A DNA stretch of 64,000 nt from Vibrio penaeicida. Lineage in GTDB: Bacteria > Pseudomonadota > Gammaproteobacteria > Enterobacterales > Vibrionaceae. Where the stretch lies: positions 3,596,001-3,660,000 of the forward strand of contig NZ_AP025144.1 of assembly GCF_019977755.1 (NCBI RefSeq), given 5' to 3'. Under the pieces are notes generated by a model, which was not told where the DNA came from, did not search any database, and saw nothing but the letters and a program-made list of their open reading frames with translations. Position numbers and translations under genes: made by a program. Of the stretch, positions 47,352 to 57,231 are shown in pieces; the first letter of the stretch is position 1; each line of letters opens with the position of its first letter.

Positions 47352-48083
47352 ATGCGAATCCCTCGAATTTATCACCCCGAAACCATCAATGAACTCGGCT
47401 TGGTGAAATTAAGCGATGATGCAGCTGGTCATATAGGCAGAGCGCTGCGCATGAAAGAAGGGCAAAATGTGTTGTTGTTTGATGGCAGCAATGCTGAATT
47501 TCCTGCAATCATTTCAGAAGTCAGTAAAAAAAATGTCACAGTAGATGTTCTAGAGCGTGTCGAAACCAGTATTGAATCGCCGTTAAACATTCATCTAGGA
47601 CAAGTTGTCTCTCGTGGTGAAAAAATGGAATTCACCATTCAGAAATCCGTTGAATTGGGTGTAAATACCATAACCCCTTTGATTTCTGAACGATGTGGCG
47701 TAAAACTGGACACCAAACGATTCGAAAAAAAGCTGGCACAATGGCAGAAAATAGCCATCAGTGCATGTGAACAATGTGGGCGCAATACCATTCCAGAAAT
47801 TCGTCCCATCATGCAGCTTGAACAATGGTGTGCCGAGCAAAGCGACGCTCTGAAATTGAATTTACACCCAAGAGCCCAATACTCAATCAATACCTTACCA
47901 ACACCTATTACAAGAGTAAGATTATTGATAGGTCCTGAAGGCGGATTGTCTGCAGAAGAAATCCGCATGACAGAAGAGTACCAATTTGAAGAAACGTTGC
48001 TTGGTCCTAGAGTATTACGGACAGAAACCGCAGCGTTAACCGCTATTACTGCATTACAAGTTCGCTTTGGCGACCTTGGATAA
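47352..48083 (+). CDS. rsmE: 16S rRNA (uracil-1498-N3)-methyltransferase RsmE
   Basis: 243 residues, as in E. coli. RsmE methylates U1498 of 16S rRNA. An N-terminal PUA-like domain precedes the SPOUT domain with its C-terminal knot: [14 protein letters not shown] and [16 protein letters not shown]. The start [12 protein letters not shown] at 47352 is the family start; the 22 codons upstream overlap the endA terminator region. gshB follows 14 bases later, as in other gammaproteobacteria. Confidence 0.96.
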   Translation: MRIPRIYHPETINELGLVKLSDDAAGHIGRALRMKEGQNVLLFDGSNAEFPAIISEVSKKNVTVDVLERVETSIESPLNIHLGQVVSRGEKMEFTIQKSVELGVNTITPLISERCGVKLDTKRFEKKLAQWQKIAISACEQCGRNTIPEIRPIMQLEQWCAEQSDALKLNLHPRAQYSINTLPTPITRVRLLIGPEGGLSAEEIRMTEEYQFEETLLGPRVLRTETAALTAITALQVRFGDLG

Positions 48084-48097
48084 ACGGAGATATTCGA

Positions 48098-49048
48098 ATG
48101 ATAAAAGTCGGCATCGTAATGGATCCCATTGCATCGATTAACATCAAAAAAGATTCTAGCTTTGCAATGATGTTAGAAGCTCAGCGTCGTGGTTGGGAAA
48201 TCCACTATATGGAGATGAACGACCTCCACTTAGATCAAGGCACCCCTATTGCTGACACGAAAGTGGTTACTCTGAAAGAAGATCCTTCTGGTTGGTATGA
48301 ATTCCAATCAGAGCAAACGATCGAACTTTCAGAACTTGATGCCGTTTTGATGAGAAAAGATCCTCCGTTTGACACAGAGTACATCTACGCAACGTACATT
48401 CTTGAGCGAGCGGAAGAAAAAGGGACGCTGATCGTCAACAAGCCACAAAGCCTACGTGACTGTAACGAAAAGCTATTTACTGCTTGGTTCCCAGAACTGA
48501 CTCCAACTACCATCGTTACTCGCAAAGCGGAAAAAATCCGTGAATTTCAAGCCAAACATGGTGATGTGATCCTTAAGCCATTAGATGGTATGGGTGGCGC
48601 TTCTATTTTCAGAGTGAAGCAAGGCGATCCTAATGTCTCGGTAATCATCGAAACGCTGACAAACCACGGGCAGAATTACGCCATGGCGCAAACTTTTGTA
48701 CCGGATATCAGCAACGGTGATAAACGTATTTTGGTGGTGGATGGGGAGCCAATGCCTTATTGCTTAGCGCGTATTCCTGCAGAAGGTGAAACCCGAGGTA
48801 ACCTTGCCGCAGGTGGTACTGGCGTGGCAAGACCATTAAGTGAAACAGATTTACAGATAGCACACGCTGTAGCTCCTACACTTAAGGAAAAAGGGCTTAT
48901 ATTTGTGGGCTTGGACGTTATTGGTGACAAGCTAACTGAAATTAACGTCACCAGCCCAACTTGCATTCGCGAAATCGAAGCGGCATTCGATATATCTATC
49001 ACTGGTAAGTTGATGGATGCGATAGAGCGAAGAGTCAAAAATAACTAA
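48098..49048 (+). CDS. gshB: Glutathione synthetase
   Basis: 316 residues, as in E. coli. It joins gamma-glutamylcysteine and glycine using ATP. It shows the N-terminal [17 protein letters not shown], the ATP-grasp segment [44 protein letters not shown] and the C-terminal [11 protein letters not shown]. It lies between rsmE and yqgE, the usual order. Confidence 0.98.
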   Translation: MIKVGIVMDPIASINIKKDSSFAMMLEAQRRGWEIHYMEMNDLHLDQGTPIADTKVVTLKEDPSGWYEFQSEQTIELSELDAVLMRKDPPFDTEYIYATYILERAEEKGTLIVNKPQSLRDCNEKLFTAWFPELTPTTIVTRKAEKIREFQAKHGDVILKPLDGMGGASIFRVKQGDPNVSVIIETLTNHGQNYAMAQTFVPDISNGDKRILVVDGEPMPYCLARIPAEGETRGNLAAGGTGVARPLSETDLQIAHAVAPTLKEKGLIFVGLDVIGDKLTEINVTSPTCIREIEAAFDISITGKLMDAIERRVKNN

Positions 49049-49083
49049 GGGCTGTTGACCCTAAGCTCGACACTGGAGATGTT

Positions 49084-49647
49084 ATGAACTTAGCGAATCA
49101 TTTTCTTGTTGCCATGCCCGGCATGCAAGACCCGTTGTTTAAGCGCACCGTTGTTTACATATGTGATCATAGTGATGATGGCGCTATGGGTATTATTATT
49201 AATGCTCCCATTGATATCTCCGTTGGCGGCATGCTCAAGCAAGTCGAAGTGCAACCTGTTCACCCACAGCTCAATACCGACAGTTTAGAGAAGCCAGTAT
49301 TGAACGGTGGACCGGTAGCAGAAGATCGGGGGTTCATTCTTCATGAACCCAAAGATCATTACCAGTCAAGTATCCAGATGACACAATCCATTGCGGTCAC
49401 GACATCAAAGGATATTTTGAGCGTACTCGGTACAGAAGCAGAACCGGATCACTATGTTGTAGCACTAGGCTATTCGGGTTGGGAAGCGGGTCAACTTGAA
49501 AGTGAATTGGCGGACAATTCGTGGTTAACGATTGAAGCCGATCCTAGTGTAATTTTTCAAACACCCATCCATGAACGATGGAAGAAAGCCGTTCAAATGC
49601 TTGGAATCGACGCAAGCCAGCTATCGTCGCAAATTGGGCATGCATAA
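49084..49647 (+). CDS. yqgE: UPF0301 protein YqgE
   Basis: 187 residues. It belongs to the UPF0301/AlgH family, recognised from the start [37 protein letters not shown], the [16 protein letters not shown] loop and [16 protein letters not shown]. The biochemical role is unknown. It has a good GGAGATG ribosome site and is followed by ruvX. Confidence 0.94.
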   Translation: MNLANHFLVAMPGMQDPLFKRTVVYICDHSDDGAMGIIINAPIDISVGGMLKQVEVQPVHPQLNTDSLEKPVLNGGPVAEDRGFILHEPKDHYQSSIQMTQSIAVTTSKDILSVLGTEAEPDHYVVALGYSGWEAGQLESELADNSWLTIEADPSVIFQTPIHERWKKAVQMLGIDASQLSSQIGHA

Positions 49648-49693
49648 AGAGGCGGTTTTCGCCTCTAATAAAACGAAACACATTGAGACATTC

Positions 49694-50122
49694 ATGACTT
49701 CACGCACCATCATGGCCTTTGATTTTGGCACCAAAAGTATTGGCAGTGCCATCGGGCAAGAAATAACGGGCACAGCCAGCCCACTAAAAGCATTTAAAGC
49801 CAACGATGGCATCCCAAACTGGGACGCCATAGAAAAGCAAATTAAAGAGTGGCAACCCAATCTACTGGTTGTGGGCTTACCAACCGACCTACATGGGCGT
49901 GATTTAGAAACCATTACACCCAGAGCTAAGAAATTTGCGAATCGGTTATTCGGGCGCTTTGGAGTGCCTGTGGAACTGCATGATGAAAGGCTTTCTACCA
50001 CAGAAGCGCGCTCAGAGCTTTTTTCCATGGGTGGCTACAAAGCCTTGAGCAAAGGAAACGTAGATTGCCAATCTGCCGTTGTTATCCTAGAAAGTTGGTT
50101 CGAGGCACAGTGGGCTAGCTAA
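49694..50122 (+). CDS. ruvX: Pre-16S rRNA nuclease YqgF/RuvX
   Basis: 142 residues. YqgF is an RNase H-fold enzyme that finishes the 5' end of 16S rRNA. It shows [15 protein letters not shown] at the N-terminus with the first acidic residue, [26 protein letters not shown] and the C-terminal [12 protein letters not shown]. The start at 49694 ([12 protein letters not shown]) fits the family; an in-frame ATG at 49640 would add 18 residues. It lies 46 bases downstream of yqgE. Confidence 0.95.
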   Translation: MTSRTIMAFDFGTKSIGSAIGQEITGTASPLKAFKANDGIPNWDAIEKQIKEWQPNLLVVGLPTDLHGRDLETITPRAKKFANRLFGRFGVPVELHDERLSTTEARSELFSMGGYKALSKGNVDCQSAVVILESWFEAQWAS

Positions 50123-50164
50123 TTTAAGCTTAAAAAGACTAGATTTGGTGTAGCGACAAATAAA

Positions 50165-50194
50165 AAAGGGAAGACATCATCGTCTTCCCTTTAT
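50165..50194. terminator. Bidirectional terminator between ruvX and pilU
   Basis: AAAGGGAAGAC / GTCTTCCCTTT stem with an 8-base loop, A- and T-flanked, between convergent genes. Confidence 0.88.
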
Positions 50195-50219
50195 TCTTTC
50201 ATTCTACTTTTCAAAGGCA

Positions 50220-51326
50220 TCAATTCATATCGATCTTCACACCGTCCAATGCGCCACCAGAGAAATCGTCTCCACGGTTGGTTTTCAGCATTAGTCTTAA
50301 ATCGTTTGCCGAATCGGCGCTGTGCATGGCGTCTTGCTCTGTAATCTTGTCGCCAACCACCAGCTCGTACAAACACTGATCGAAGGTTTTCATACCCGAT
50401 TCATTCGATTTCGACATCGTCGCTTTTAGCTCATGCAATTCTCCGCGACGAATAAGATCAGATACCCTTGGCGTATTCAATAAGATCTCAAACACCCCAT
50501 GACGCCCTTTACCGCTCTTATCCCGGATCAATTGCTGAGCGATCACTCCTCGGAGGTTCATGGAGAGATCGAATAGGAATTGCTCTTTTTGCTCTTTAGG
50601 CACTAAATGAAGAATTCGCTCTAGTGCTTGGTTGGCGTTATTGGCGTGCAGAGTCGCCATACACAAGTGCCCAGTCTCAGCAAATGTCATGGCGTATTGC
50701 ATGGTCTCTCGTGAACGAATTTCACCAATCAAGATCATATCTGGCGCTTGACGAAGCGAGTTCTTCAACGCAATTTCATAAGAATCGGTATCCAGCCCAA
50801 CTTCACGTTGTGTGATGATGCACTTGTTGTGCTCGTGAACAAATTCAATAGGATCCTCAACCGTCAGAATGTGCCCTGTTCGGTTTTGATTACGAAAGCC
50901 TGTCATGGCTGCCATGGTGGTTGATTTACCTGAACCTGTAGCACCAACCACCAGCACCAAACCACGTTTAGCAATAGACAAGTCTTGTAAGATATCGGGT
51001 AATCGAAGATCCTCAAAGGTAGGTATTTGAGTTTCAATTCGGCGTATTACCGCTCCTGGTAATTCACGCTGGAAAAAAGCACTGACCCTAAAGCGACCCA
51101 CATCGCGAACAATCGCGAAGTTGGACTCTTTATTTTTACGGTAATCGCCTCGTCGCTCTTCATCCATCATGCTATCGAGCAGGGAAAAGGCTTGTGTTTC
51201 CGTCAACACTTCTCCCAATGGCTGCAATTCGCCATGGACTCGCAGCAAAACAGGTGCACCAACGGTAATGTAGATATCTGAGGCTTTCTGAGCCACCATT
51301 TCAGATAAGACTTGATTCAGTTCCAT
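50220..51326 (-). CDS. pilU: Type IV pilus retraction ATPase PilU
   Basis: 368 residues. PilU is the accessory retraction motor that works with PilT. An N-terminal PAS-like domain (about 1-100) is followed by Walker A GATGSGKSTT (about 133), the Asp box, Walker B LIGEIRSRETM and the His box FAETGHLCMATLH. The C-terminal extension and lower similarity to PilT identify PilU. It follows pilT by 8 bases. Confidence 0.95.
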   Translation of the reverse strand: MELNQVLSEMVAQKASDIYITVGAPVLLRVHGELQPLGEVLTETQAFSLLDSMMDEERRGDYRKNKESNFAIVRDVGRFRVSAFFQRELPGAVIRRIETQIPTFEDLRLPDILQDLSIAKRGLVLVVGATGSGKSTTMAAMTGFRNQNRTGHILTVEDPIEFVHEHNKCIITQREVGLDTDSYEIALKNSLRQAPDMILIGEIRSRETMQYAMTFAETGHLCMATLHANNANQALERILHLVPKEQKEQFLFDLSMNLRGVIAQQLIRDKSGKGRHGVFEILLNTPRVSDLIRRGELHELKATMSKSNESGMKTFDQCLYELVVGDKITEQDAMHSADSANDLRLMLKTNRGDDFSGGALDGVKIDMN

Positions 51327-51334
51327 AGTGTCAC

Positions 51335-52372
51335 CTAAAAGCCGAAGGAGTCTGATTCAAGCTTGGCGCGGACTTCATCTGCATCTACCACACCTTGTGC
51401 AATCAGCTGCTTTGCGTGTTGCTCTGTCGTTTGCATTCCCATCGCCCCGCCCGTTTGGATCACGGAATACATTTGAGCGACTTTGTCTTCACGGATAAGG
51501 TTGCGAATCGCAGGTGTCGCTAACATGATTTCGTGACACGCAGCTCGGCCACCACCCAAACGCTTCAACAACTTTTGCGAAATCACCGCACGTAATGATT
51601 CAGAAAGCATAGAACGCACCATGTCTTTATCGGTACCCGGGAACACATCAATGATTCGGTCGACGGTTTTCGCCGCGCTACTGGTGTGCAAGGTGCCAAA
51701 TACGAGGTGTCCGGTTTCCGCCGCCGTCAATGCCAAGCTAATGGTTTCTTTATCACGGAGCTCGCCCACAAGAATCACATCCGGATCTTCACGCAGTGCG
51801 CTTCGAAGTGCCGCATTAAAGCTGTGTGTATCGCGGTGTACTTCACGCTGGTTGATCAAACATTTATTGCTCTGGTGTACGAATTCGATCGGGTCTTCAA
51901 TCGTCAAAATGTGTTTGTTATGGTTGCGATTGATATTGTCGACCATGGCTGCCAGTGTGGTTGACTTACCTGAACCTGTTGGTCCTGTTACCAGAACAAG
52001 CCCTTTCTCATAATTGGAAATTTGAGTAAAGATATCTGGGGCATCAAGTTGCTCCAAGCTAGGTACTTCAGTAGGAATCGTACGGAACACCGCAGAACTG
52101 CCACGGGATTGGTTAAACGCATTGACACGAAAACGCCCGACATTTGGCAGCTCGAAGGAAAAGTCGGTTTCCAGCTTTTCTTCAAACTCTGCTCGTTGCG
52201 CATCGTTCATGATTTCAAAGACCAGTCGATGAACATCGGCGTGTGTAAAAGCAGGGACACCTAACTTACGTACATCGCCATCTACACGCACCATTGGAGG
52301 AACTCCAGCAGAAAGATGTAGATCTGATGCATTATGCTTTACACTAAAATCCAGTAACTCAGCGATATCCAT
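51335..52372 (-). CDS. pilT: Type IV pilus retraction ATPase PilT
   Basis: 345 residues, the usual length. PilT powers retraction of type IV pili, used for DNA uptake and attachment. It shows the ASDLHLSAGVPPMVR N-terminus, Walker A GPTGSGKSTT, Walker B VILVGELRDKETI, the His box AAETGHLVFGTLHT and the AIRNLIRE segment. It heads pilT-pilU and is divergent from yggS with a 23-base gap. Confidence 0.98.
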   Translation of the reverse strand: MDIAELLDFSVKHNASDLHLSAGVPPMVRVDGDVRKLGVPAFTHADVHRLVFEIMNDAQRAEFEEKLETDFSFELPNVGRFRVNAFNQSRGSSAVFRTIPTEVPSLEQLDAPDIFTQISNYEKGLVLVTGPTGSGKSTTLAAMVDNINRNHNKHILTIEDPIEFVHQSNKCLINQREVHRDTHSFNAALRSALREDPDVILVGELRDKETISLALTAAETGHLVFGTLHTSSAAKTVDRIIDVFPGTDKDMVRSMLSESLRAVISQKLLKRLGGGRAACHEIMLATPAIRNLIREDKVAQMYSVIQTGGAMGMQTTEQHAKQLIAQGVVDADEVRAKLESDSFGF

Positions 52373-52395
52373 AAAAATCCTTAATTAAGTCAATT

Positions 52396-53106
52396 ATGTG
52401 TAGTATTCAACAAAACATTCAGCAGATCACCGCACAAATTCGCAGTCTTGAAGAAAAGTGTGGTAGAGCTTCAGGCTCGGTGCAACTTTTAGCCGTAAGT
52501 AAAACAAAACCCAATGCAGCCATTGCCGACGCGCTTAAAGCTGGTCAGGTGGCATTTGGGGAGAACTACGTTCAAGAAGGTGTTGATAAAGTTCAGTATT
52601 TTGCTGAACACTATAGCGACAATGCCATTGAATGGCACTTTATTGGACCGATACAGTCCAACAAAACTCGACCTATAGCAGAAAATTTTGCATGGGTGCA
52701 TTCAGTCGACAGAGCGAAGATCGCACAGCGTCTCAATGATCAACGCCCGGCAGACCTACCAGCATTAAACGTGCTGATTCAAGTCAATACCAGCGGCGAA
52801 GCATCAAAGTCTGGCATCAACGAAGCGGAACTGTTTGAACTGGCTGCATTGATAAATGACTTACCCAACCTCACATTAAAAGGGTTGATGTCAATTCCTG
52901 CGAACGTAAGCAGTCATGAGTCTCAGTTAACCGCGTTTAACCAACTTGCAGCTCTAAAAGACAAACTGGCAGAGAAGTACCCAGAAGTTGACATGCTATC
53001 GATGGGTATGAGCGGTGACATGGAAGCAGCTGTAGAAGCAGGCAGCACCATGGTGAGAATCGGAACGGCGATTTTCGGTGCTCGAGATTACAGTAACAAG
53101 CAATAA
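52396..53106 (+). CDS. yggS: Pyridoxal phosphate homeostasis protein YggS
   Basis: 236 residues. YggS binds PLP through the lysine in LLAVSKTKPN (K36) and buffers free PLP; it has no known enzyme activity. It shows FGENYVQEGVDKV, WHFIGPIQSNK and LSMGMSGDMEAAVEAGSTMVRIGTAIFG. The start at 52396 fits the family. It leads the yggS-proC-yggT-yggU run. Confidence 0.96.
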   Translation: MCSIQQNIQQITAQIRSLEEKCGRASGSVQLLAVSKTKPNAAIADALKAGQVAFGENYVQEGVDKVQYFAEHYSDNAIEWHFIGPIQSNKTRPIAENFAWVHSVDRAKIAQRLNDQRPADLPALNVLIQVNTSGEASKSGINEAELFELAALINDLPNLTLKGLMSIPANVSSHESQLTAFNQLAALKDKLAEKYPEVDMLSMGMSGDMEAAVEAGSTMVRIGTAIFGARDYSNKQ

Positions 53107-53168
53107 CAGAATTTAAGTGATCAGAAGATAACGTCTGCTCGCGAATTTACATTTAGGATCTTTTGAAC

Positions 53169-53987
53169 ATGGAACACAAAAGTATTGCGTTCATTGGTGC
53201 GGGTAACATGGCTCGCTCCATTATTGCTGGCTTGGTTGTCAGTGGCTACCCTTCAGCACTCATTACTGCCACGGGGCGAACAGAGTCTAAACTTGTCGCA
53301 CTGGAAGACCAATACAAAGTCAACACCACGACCGACAATTTTGCCGCAACTCAAAATGCCGATGTCGTCGTTTTGGCAGTGAAACCTCAGATGATGGCTG
53401 ACGTGTGCACAAAGCTTCAAAGCATCGATTATAGTGGCAAACTTGTCATCTCCATTGCTGCTGGTATTTCTGCAGTAAGGCTTGAAGAAATGCTGAACGC
53501 AAAGCTGAACTTAGTTCGAGTTATGCCTAACACGCCTTCTCTCGTAGGAAAAGGAATGAGTGGACTTTTTGCACTACCCTCAGTATCAGAAGAGAACAAG
53601 ACATTCGCCTTTGATCTCATGGGGTCGGTTGGCGAAGCTTGCTGGGTTGAAACGGAATCTGGCATAAACAGCATCATCGCTGCTGCTGGTAGTGCACCCG
53701 CGTACTTTTTCTTGTTTATGGAAGCCATGCAAGCGGAAGCAATAGCGCAAGGGTTTGATAAAGACACCGCGAGATTACTGGTACAACAATCTGCAATAGG
53801 TGCGGCACAAATGGTGGTAGCCAACCCGAATATTGAACTGGGTACATTGCGTGAACAAGTCACCTCAAAAGGTGGAACCACTGCTGAAGCCCTACGCACA
53901 TTTAACGAACACCAATTGACTGATATTGTCTCCAAAGCGATGAAAGCTGCTGTAGCTCGCGCAGAAGAGATGGAAAAACAACTCTAA
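53169..53987 (+). CDS. proC: Pyrroline-5-carboxylate reductase
   Basis: 272 residues. ProC makes proline from pyrroline-5-carboxylate with NADPH. It shows the Rossmann motif IAFIGAGNMARSIIAGL, VVLAVKPQMM, RVMPNTPSLVGKGM, AAAGSAPAYFFLFMEAM and the C-terminal LREQVTSKGGTTAEAL. The start ATG at 53169, ten bases after AGGA, is preferred over a TTG two codons earlier. Confidence 0.97.
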   Translation: MEHKSIAFIGAGNMARSIIAGLVVSGYPSALITATGRTESKLVALEDQYKVNTTTDNFAATQNADVVVLAVKPQMMADVCTKLQSIDYSGKLVISIAAGISAVRLEEMLNAKLNLVRVMPNTPSLVGKGMSGLFALPSVSEENKTFAFDLMGSVGEACWVETESGINSIIAAAGSAPAYFFLFMEAMQAEAIAQGFDKDTARLLVQQSAIGAAQMVVANPNIELGTLREQVTSKGGTTAEALRTFNEHQLTDIVSKAMKAAVARAEEMEKQL

Positions 53988-54015
53988 CATCTGATTTCTA
54001 AAATAAGGGTAAAGA

Positions 54016-54573
54016 ATGAATTCTCTACATTTTCTGGTTTCAACCTTATTTGACCTCTACATAATGGTGGTCATTTTGCGCTTATGGCTACAAATGGCGC
54101 GTGCGGATTTCTACAATCCGTTTTCACAGTTTATCGTTAAAGCTACTCAGCCTATCGTCGCGCCATTACGCCGAGTGATCCCTTCGATCGGAAGTGTGGA
54201 CATGGCAACGCTGCTTTTTGCCTACGTACTTTGCGTTCTTAAGTACGTTACGATAGTTGCGATATCAACAAATGGTAACTTTGCGTTTGGCGTAGAGTTT
54301 CTCTACTTAGGCGCACTGTCTTTGGTGAAAGCCGCGGGCGGACTGTTGTTCTGGGTTCTATTAATTCGCGCTATCCTGAGCTGGGTAAGCCAAGGTCGAA
54401 GCCCAATCGAGTATGTATTCCATCAATTAACAGAGCCAATGTTAGCGCCAATCCGTCGTATTCTTCCAGAAATGGGCGGCTTCGATTTAAGCGTACTTGT
54501 CCTGTTTATTGTATTGCAGTTTGCCAATATCATGATGGGTGATGTAATCGGAGACATTTGGTTCCGCTTATAA
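54016..54573 (+). CDS. yggT: YggT family membrane protein
   Basis: 185 residues. It has two YGGT repeats, each with a hydrophobic helix followed by an amphipathic piece: [23 protein letters not shown] in the first and [21 protein letters not shown] in the second. About four membrane segments are likely. In E. coli YggT has been linked to osmotic/potassium stress; its mechanism is unknown. Its stop codon overlaps the start of yggU. Confidence 0.93.
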   Translation: MNSLHFLVSTLFDLYIMVVILRLWLQMARADFYNPFSQFIVKATQPIVAPLRRVIPSIGSVDMATLLFAYVLCVLKYVTIVAISTNGNFAFGVEFLYLGALSLVKAAGGLLFWVLLIRAILSWVSQGRSPIEYVFHQLTEPMLAPIRRILPEMGGFDLSVLVLFIVLQFANIMMGDVIGDIWFRL

Positions 54574-54863
54574 TGCCGACGGCAGTTACGTACAAAAATG
54601 ATGAGGTAGTGCTAAGGCTTTACGTTCAGCCTAAAGCAAGCCGAGACAAAATCGTTGGGGAACATGGCGATGAACTGAAAATCGCCATCACTGCTCCACC
54701 GGTCGACGGTAAAGCCAACAGCCACCTCATTAAATATTTAGCGAAGCAATTTAATGTTCCCAAAGGGCAAATCAAAATAGAAAAAGGAGAGCTCGGACGG
54801 CATAAGCAAGTTCGAGTATTCACTCCTAAAAAAATGCCCAACGAAATACTAGCCCTCCTATGA
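54573..54863 (+). CDS. yggU: UPF0235 / DUF167 protein YggU
   Basis: 96 residues. Small DUF167 protein: [35 protein letters not shown], then LGRHKQVRV near the end. Function unknown. The start ATG shares a base with the yggT stop codon. Its own stop codon falls in the loop of a terminator-like hairpin (54851-54872). Confidence 0.93.
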   Translation: MPTAVTYKNDEVVLRLYVQPKASRDKIVGEHGDELKIAITAPPVDGKANSHLIKYLAKQFNVPKGQIKIEKGELGRHKQVRVFTPKKMPNEILALL

Positions 54864-54875
54864 GGGCTTTTTTAG
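54851..54875 (+). terminator. Terminator overlapping the yggU stop codon
   Basis: AGCCCTC / GAGGGCT stem with a CTAT loop followed by five T. It lies 12 bases before the DUF4426 start, so that gene may be only partly expressed from the upstream operon. Confidence 0.75.
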
Positions 54876-54886
54876 AGGAAGCAATC

Positions 54887-55318
54887 ATGAGCAAATGGCT
54901 AACCGTCTTGTTGACACTGTGCCTAGTCGCGCCAGCCACAGCAGGTCAATTCAAAACCATCAAAAATATCGAAGTTCACTACTCCGCCTTTAACACGACA
55001 TTTCTTACTCCCAAAGTGGCTAGGCAATACGACCTCACACGAAATGGGTACTCTGCTTTACTGAACATCAGTGTTTTAGATGATTCCAAAATTGGTAAGC
55101 CCGCCATCACGGCAAAACTCAAAGGTCACGCGAAAAATTTGTTGGGGCAAATACGGGAACTGACGTTTAGGGAAGTCAAAGAAGGTACCGCGATATATTA
55201 CTTAGCTGAGATTCCGATTACTCATGAAGAGATCATTACTTTTACAGTAGATGTAGATTCAGGTTTATCTGGAAAAGGGCAATTGCGCTTTACCCAAAAA
55301 TTCTACGTGGAAGAATAA
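54887..55318 (+). CDS. DUF4426 periplasmic protein
   Basis: 143 residues. A signal peptide (MSKWLTVLLTLCLVAPATAG) leads to a domain starting FKTIKNIEVHYSAFNTTFLTP, a DUF4426 hallmark, with ARQYDLTRNGYSALLNIS following. Function is unknown; the family is often encoded near yggT/metX in proteobacteria. The start at 54887 follows AGAGGAAG at proper spacing. It lies between yggU and rdgB. Confidence 0.85.
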   Translation: MSKWLTVLLTLCLVAPATAGQFKTIKNIEVHYSAFNTTFLTPKVARQYDLTRNGYSALLNISVLDDSKIGKPAITAKLKGHAKNLLGQIRELTFREVKEGTAIYYLAEIPITHEEIITFTVDVDSGLSGKGQLRFTQKFYVEE

Positions 55319-55408
55319 TTGAGTGACAAAAAGAAGAGTAATGGAGTCGCATAGCTGAAAAGTGATATCCTTGCGCCGCTTCCAATCTTACTGACAGGAA
55401 ACCTCATA

Positions 55409-56008
55409 ATGAACAAATTGGTATTAGCGACAGGAAATCAGGGCAAAGTAAAAGAAATGGCAACCCTGCTGTCTGAATTCGGCTTTGATGTATTGGCACA
55501 AAGCGAATTCAATGTTTCCTCAGTGGCAGAAACTGGTACAACATTTATCGAAAATGCCATCATCAAAGCCCGACACGCTGCAAAAGAAACGGGGCTGCCC
55601 GCTATCGCAGACGATTCTGGTCTTGAGGTGGACTTTCTAAAAGGCGCGCCGGGCATCTACTCTGCACGCTACGCTGGAGAAGATGCTTCTGACCAAGATA
55701 ACCTTGAAAAGCTCTTACAAGCGATGACAGACGTACCCGAAGCACAGAGAACGGCTCGCTTCCATTGTGTATTGGTATTAATGCGTCATGAAAACGATCC
55801 TACGCCCATTGTTTGCCATGGAAAATGGGAAGGAAAGATCCTAACTCAAGCGCACGGTGAAAATGGTTTCGGCTACGACCCTATTTTCTATGTACCGGAA
55901 GATAATTGCGCATCTGCGGAATTAGATCCTATTCGCAAGAAGCAACTTTCCCACCGTGGAAAGGCCTTAAGCCAGCTATTTGACCAGCTTAAGCAGCAAG
56001 GCATCTAA
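55409..56008 (+). CDS. rdgB: XTP/dITP pyrophosphatase RdgB
   Basis: 199 residues, as in E. coli. RdgB removes non-canonical purine nucleotides (ITP, dITP, XTP). It shows [14 protein letters not shown], the [24 protein letters not shown] block, and [14 protein letters not shown] ... LSHRGKAL. hemW starts 6 bases later. Confidence 0.97.
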   Translation: MNKLVLATGNQGKVKEMATLLSEFGFDVLAQSEFNVSSVAETGTTFIENAIIKARHAAKETGLPAIADDSGLEVDFLKGAPGIYSARYAGEDASDQDNLEKLLQAMTDVPEAQRTARFHCVLVLMRHENDPTPIVCHGKWEGKILTQAHGENGFGYDPIFYVPEDNCASAELDPIRKKQLSHRGKALSQLFDQLKQQGI

Positions 56009-56014
56009 CGTCTT

Positions 56015-57190
56015 ATGCTCACACCACCTGCGTTAAGCCTTTATGTACACATCCCTTGGTGTGTACAAAAGTGCCCCTATTGTGATTTCAATTCTCATGC
56101 ACTCAAAGCTGATATCCCCGAAGCTGAGTACATTGCTGCACTGCTCGAAGATCTCGATACAGACATAGAGCGGTACAAGCTCAATGACAACCCAAGACTG
56201 CTGCATTCGATCTTTATTGGAGGCGGTACACCAAGCTTGATTTCGGCAGAAGGTATCTCAGATTTACTCCATGGTATTGAGCAGCGGCTTCCTTTTAAGC
56301 CAGATATCGAAATTACGATGGAAGCCAATCCGGGGAGTATTGAAGCCGAACGTTTTGTTGGATACCGAAAAGCAGGCGTTACTCGAATATCTATTGGTGT
56401 ACAAAGCTTCGAACAAGAAAAGCTAGAACGACTTGGTCGTATTCATGGCAAAGAAGAAGCCGTCAACGCTGCAAAGCTTGCGCATAAGATCGGGCTAAAC
56501 AGCTTTAATCTCGATCTCATGCATGGTTTACCCGATCAAAGCATAGAGCAGGCTCTCAGCGACCTAGAAAAGGCGATAGAATTAGATCCTCCGCACTTGT
56601 CTTGGTATCAACTGACGATAGAACCCAATACCATGTTCTATTACAAGCCACCGACACTGCCAGATGATGATGACTTATGGGATATCTTCGATCTCGGACA
56701 CCAAAAGTTGACCGATGCGGGTTATGTTCAATATGAGATATCCGGCTACAGCAAACCAGAGTACCAATGCCAACATAACTTAAACTATTGGCGTTTTGGG
56801 GATTACCTTGGTATTGGCTGTGGTTCGCACGGAAAGGTTAGTTTTGCAGATGGGCGTATTGTTCGCACCACAAAAGTGAAACATCCGCGTGGCTATTTGG
56901 CTGCGTATCAGAACATGGTTAAGCCTTACCTCGACAAAGAACAGCAAGTATCAGACGAAGACCGCCCATTTGAATTCTTTATGAATCGCTTTCGCCTGCT
57001 CGAAGCTTGCCCCAAAAAAGATTTCACCGAGATGACTGGGCTGAATTTCTCTGCAATTCAAAACACAATTAGCCATGCGCTAGAGCTTGGCTACTTATCT
57101 GAAACAGAAACCCATTGGCAAGTTACCGAAAAAGGAAAGCTTTTCCTCAATGATTTGCTAGAGGCCTTTATGCCAGAAGAAGATGAATAG
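56015..57190 (+). CDS. hemW: Heme chaperone HemW (radical SAM)
   Basis: 391 residues. HemW binds heme and a [4Fe-4S] cluster and delivers heme to respiratory enzymes; it is not an active coproporphyrinogen oxidase. The radical SAM cysteines are C16, C20 and C23 (WCVQKCPYC). The following residues are DFNSH, with FIGGGTPSLIS and EANPGSIE. The gene is co-oriented and 6 bases after rdgB. It converges with glsB across a hairpin. Confidence 0.95.
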   Translation: MLTPPALSLYVHIPWCVQKCPYCDFNSHALKADIPEAEYIAALLEDLDTDIERYKLNDNPRLLHSIFIGGGTPSLISAEGISDLLHGIEQRLPFKPDIEITMEANPGSIEAERFVGYRKAGVTRISIGVQSFEQEKLERLGRIHGKEEAVNAAKLAHKIGLNSFNLDLMHGLPDQSIEQALSDLEKAIELDPPHLSWYQLTIEPNTMFYYKPPTLPDDDDLWDIFDLGHQKLTDAGYVQYEISGYSKPEYQCQHNLNYWRFGDYLGIGCGSHGKVSFADGRIVRTTKVKHPRGYLAAYQNMVKPYLDKEQQVSDEDRPFEFFMNRFRLLEACPKKDFTEMTGLNFSAIQNTISHALELGYLSETETHWQVTEKGKLFLNDLLEAFMPEEDE

Positions 57191-57209
57191 GCAGGAAAGC
57201 TCCTGCCTA
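57190..57209. terminator. Hairpin between hemW and glsB
   Basis: AGGCAGGA / TCCTGCCT stem directly behind the hemW stop, followed by three tandem copies of a TAAGATT-type 8-mer (about 57208-57231). There is no clear T run. Confidence 0.6.
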
Positions 57210-57231
57210 AGATTTAAGATTTAAGATTTAA

